From VRUE01 sp963718775 (GTDB lineage Bacteria > Actinomycetota > Thermoleophilia > Solirubrobacterales > 70-9), in contig OY970377.1 of assembly GCA_963718775.1 (NCBI GenBank), positions 1,984,001-2,048,000 of the forward strand: 64,000 nt of DNA, given 5' to 3'. How positions within the stretch are numbered: position 1 is the first letter of the stretch; every line of letters begins with the position of its first letter. This document shows, piece by piece, positions 61,698-64,000 of the stretch. The position numbers and the translations under genes were made by a program. The notes under the pieces were generated by a model. It was given only the letters and a program-made list of their open reading frames with translations, searched no databases and was not told the DNA's origin.

Positions 61698-62999
61698 ATG
61701 GCTGAAGGCGCCTCGAAGACTGTGGTGATGAAGTTCGGCGGCACCTCGGTGGCTGGCGCCGAGCAGATCAAGCGCGCCGCCCGCCGCATCGTCGCCGCCC
61801 GCGAGGCCGGCAAGCGCGCCGTCGCGGTGCTCTCGGCGCGCGGCAAGACCACCGACGAGCTGGTCGCCCAGGCGATGGAGATCTCCGCCCGGCCCGACTC
61901 GCGGGAGATGGACATGCTGCTCTCCACCGGCGAGCGGATCTCCTGCGCGCTCTGTGCGATGGCGATCCACGACATGGGCCACAAGGCGATCTCGCTGACC
62001 GGCTCGCAGGCCGGCATCGTCACCGACTCGTCTCACACCAAGGCGCGGATCATCGACGTGCGCGCCGATCGCATTCGCGAAGCGCTCGAGGAGGACCACA
62101 TCGTCCTCGTCGCCGGCTTCCAGGGGGTCTCGACGACGAGCCACGACGTCACCACGCTGGGGCGGGGAGGCTCCGACACGACCGCGGTGGCGCTGGCGGC
62201 GGCGCTCGACGCCGAGGTCTGCGAGATCTACACCGACGTCGCCGGCGTCTTCAGCGCCGACCCGCGAATCGTGCCCGATGCCCGCAAGATCCCCGTCGCG
62301 ACTTTCGAGGAGACACTCGAGATGGCCGCCTCGGGGGCCCGCGTCCTGCAGTTGCGCTCGGTCGAGTACGCCCGCAACCACGGCGTCCGCATCCACTGCC
62401 GCAGCAGCTTCGATGACGGTCCCGGTACCCTCGTCGTCAGCGAGGACGAGACCGAGCAGAAGACCATGGAGCAGCCTTTCGTTACAGCCGTGACCCATTC
62501 CGTCGACGAGGCGCGCGTCACCCTGGTCGGCATTCGCGACGAGCCCGGCGTTGCCGGCGAAATCTTCAACGCCCTGGCCGAGGCCGGCATCAACGTCGAC
62601 GTGATCATCCAGAACGAGCCGGTCAGCGACGACGAGCTGGCCGACCTCTCCTTCACGATCGATCGTGCCGAGTTGACCACCGCCACCGACGCGCTGGCCG
62701 CGCTCGGCGACGTCAGCGAGGGCGTGCGCACCGACGACCAGATCGGCAAGGTCTCGATCATCGGCGCCGGCATGCGCTCCCACCCGGGCGTCGCCGCCAA
62801 GGTCTTCGAGGTGCTCGGCGCCGAGCGGATCAACATCGAGATGATCTCCACCTCGCCGATCAAGATCTCCTGCGTCATCTCTGCCGAGCGGGTTCCTGAC
62901 GCTGTGAGGGCCCTCCACCAGGCCTTCGGCCTGGGCGCCGACGCGGTGCGGCCCGAGGATCCGGCCGGCGCCGAGCACCGTCCGACGATCAGCTCATGA
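61698..62999 (+). CDS. lysC: Aspartate kinase
   Basis: This 433-residue protein has the catalytic signature VVMKFGGTSVAGAEQIKRAA at the start, STGERISCALCA, the substrate loop TLGRGGSDTTAVALAAAL, and two ACT regulatory domains (ARVTLVGIRDEPGVAGEIFN; KVSIIGAGMRSHPGVAAKVF). It phosphorylates aspartate at the entry to lysine, threonine, methionine and diaminopimelate synthesis. The ATG at 61698 is taken from family length. It overlaps asd by 4 bp. Confidence 0.93.
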   Translation: MAEGASKTVVMKFGGTSVAGAEQIKRAARRIVAAREAGKRAVAVLSARGKTTDELVAQAMEISARPDSREMDMLLSTGERISCALCAMAIHDMGHKAISLTGSQAGIVTDSSHTKARIIDVRADRIREALEEDHIVLVAGFQGVSTTSHDVTTLGRGGSDTTAVALAAALDAEVCEIYTDVAGVFSADPRIVPDARKIPVATFEETLEMAASGARVLQLRSVEYARNHGVRIHCRSSFDDGPGTLVVSEDETEQKTMEQPFVTAVTHSVDEARVTLVGIRDEPGVAGEIFNALAEAGINVDVIIQNEPVSDDELADLSFTIDRAELTTATDALAALGDVSEGVRTDDQIGKVSIIGAGMRSHPGVAAKVFEVLGAERINIEMISTSPIKISCVISAERVPDAVRALHQAFGLGADAVRPEDPAGAEHRPTISS

Positions 63000-64000
63000 G
63001 CGGCTACCGCGTAGGTGTATTGGGCGCCACCGGCGCCGTCGGCTCGACCATCCTCGAGGTGCTGGCCGAACGCGATTTCCCCGCCGCCGAGGTCGTCCCC
63101 TTCGCCTCCGAGCGCTCCGCCGGGCGGCAGATCGAGTGGAACGGCTCCGCGCTCGAGTGCCGGCCGCTGAGCGCGGAGACGATCCAGGGTCTCGACGTCG
63201 TGCTCTCCTCGGCCGGCGGCGCGGTCAGCGCCGAGTGGGCGCCGCAGCTCGTCGAGGCCGGCGCGGTGGTCGTCGACAACACCAGCTACTGGCGCATGCA
63301 CGAGGACGTGCCGCTGGTCGTCGCCGGGGTCAACCCCGAGGCGGCCGCTGCGCACAAGGGCATCGTCGCCAACCCCAACTGCACGACGATGGTGGCGATG
63401 ATGGCGCTGGCGCCGATCCACCGCGCGGTCGGCCTCGAGCGCCTCGTCGTCTCCACCTACCAGGCGGTCTCCGGCACCGGCCAGCGGGCGATCGAGGAGC
63501 TGCAGGCGCAGTCGCGAGCGGTGCTGGCCGGCGAGGAGGCCCCGCCGCCGCAGATCTACCCGCACCGGATCGCCTTCAACGTCCTGCCCCAGGTCGAGGT
63601 CTTCAAGGACGGCGACGACTACACCACCGAGGAGCGCAAGGTGATGGCCGAGACGCGCAAGATCCTCGGCATCGGCGAGGAGGTGGCGATCTCCGCCACC
63701 TGCGCCCGCGTGCCCGTGGTCAGCGGCCACTCCGAGTCGGTCAACGTGCGCACCGTGAGGATCTGTCGCCGGACGATTGCCGCGCGCTGCTTGCCGACGC
63801 CCCCGGGGTGATCGTCGTCGACGACCCGGCAGCCGGCGCCTACCCGATGGCGATCGACGCCGCCGGCCGCGACGAGGTCCTCGTCGGCCGCATCCGCCGC
63901 GACCCCGGCCAGGAGCGCACCCTCAACCTCTGGGTCGCCGGCGACAACCTGCGCAAGGGGGCGGCCACCAACGCCGTTCAGGTTGCCGAGCTGCTCATCG
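62996..64000 (+). CDS. asd: Aspartate-semialdehyde dehydrogenase, one frameshift, cut by right edge
   Basis: An N-terminal Rossmann motif (VGVLGATGAVGSTILEVL) is followed by the catalytic Cys in IVANPNCTTMVAMMAL, then STYQAVSGTGQRAIEEL and VPVVSGHSESVNV. The frame breaks near 63755 and resumes in another frame (APGVIVVDDPAAGAYPMAID ... NLWVAGDNLRKGAATNAVQV) to the edge of the window. That segment is the normal C-terminus, so a single-base indel error is likely. It works directly after LysC in the pathway; the ATGA overlap couples the genes. Confidence 0.88.

Noticed and set aside
61611..62978. A long N-terminal extension of the HD-GYP protein
   Set aside because: It is antisense to lysC and lacks domain content; the GAF domain begins shortly after ATG 61610.

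Overview
The window comes from a high-GC actinobacterium, most likely of the class Thermoleophilia (Solirubrobacterales-like). This is inferred from GC-rich codon use, an SCO6880/TrbL-type actinobacterial conjugation block, the ffs-dnaX-ybaB-recR neighbourhood, and many secreted beta-propeller proteins. No 16S rRNA gene or ribosomal protein gene is present to fix the taxonomy.

Bases 1-17391 are accessory DNA ending at a tRNA-Val(CAC) gene. A leftward conjugation operon runs from a sigma-like factor through membrane proteins and TrbL to an SCO6880-family protein cut by the left edge. It is divergent from a lysozyme-like/NlpC cell-wall hydrolase. Next come a three-gene ABC-three-component (ABC-3C) type conflict system and three hypothetical genes. 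A perfect 47-bp copy of the tRNA-Val 3' half at 11426-11472 is repeated at 17319-17365 and bounds a 5.9-kb integrative element. That element carries a RelE/Phd-like toxin-antitoxin pair, a compact operon of CD-NTase-like cyclase, stand-alone E2-like protein and one-TM protein (an E2-only CBASS candidate), an XRE repressor, a winged-helix protein with a structured leader, an Xis-like HTH protein and a tyrosine integrase.

Bases 17.4-29 kb look like chromosomal backbone: Kef-type antiporter, SRP RNA, ABC-2 exporter, acetolactate decarboxylase, a GT-C-like membrane glycosyltransferase, dnaX-ybaB-recR, a degenerate GGDEF gene and a MerR/B12-like regulator. Bases 29-44 kb hold a set of large secreted or anchored beta-propeller proteins, a PstS-like protein and an FtsH-like protease. 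Bases 44.5-51.8 kb are a phosphate cluster (orphan winged-helix regulator, pstS, pstC, pstA, pstB) followed by four coupled genes for a lipoprotein, two zinc-ribbon proteins and an exported protein. Bases 52-54.7 kb carry an MMPL exporter and its PadR regulator.

A second accessory island (54710-59623) is bracketed by 39-bp imperfect inverted repeats that contain CRP-like palindromes. It holds a HEPN-like gene, a two-gene unit ending in a membrane protein, an IS1595-type transposase coupled to a small HTH gene, and a second copy of the winged-helix/XRE module with the same leader. The right end returns to backbone: a small gene pair, a GAF/HD-GYP phosphodiesterase, lysC and asd.

Two cross-cutting observations stand out. 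Several families of palindromic repeats occur both between genes and in frame inside genes (dnaX, the GT-C gene). Also, from about 27 kb rightward many otherwise sensible genes are broken by single-base frameshifts, which more likely reflect indel errors in the assembly than wholesale gene decay.
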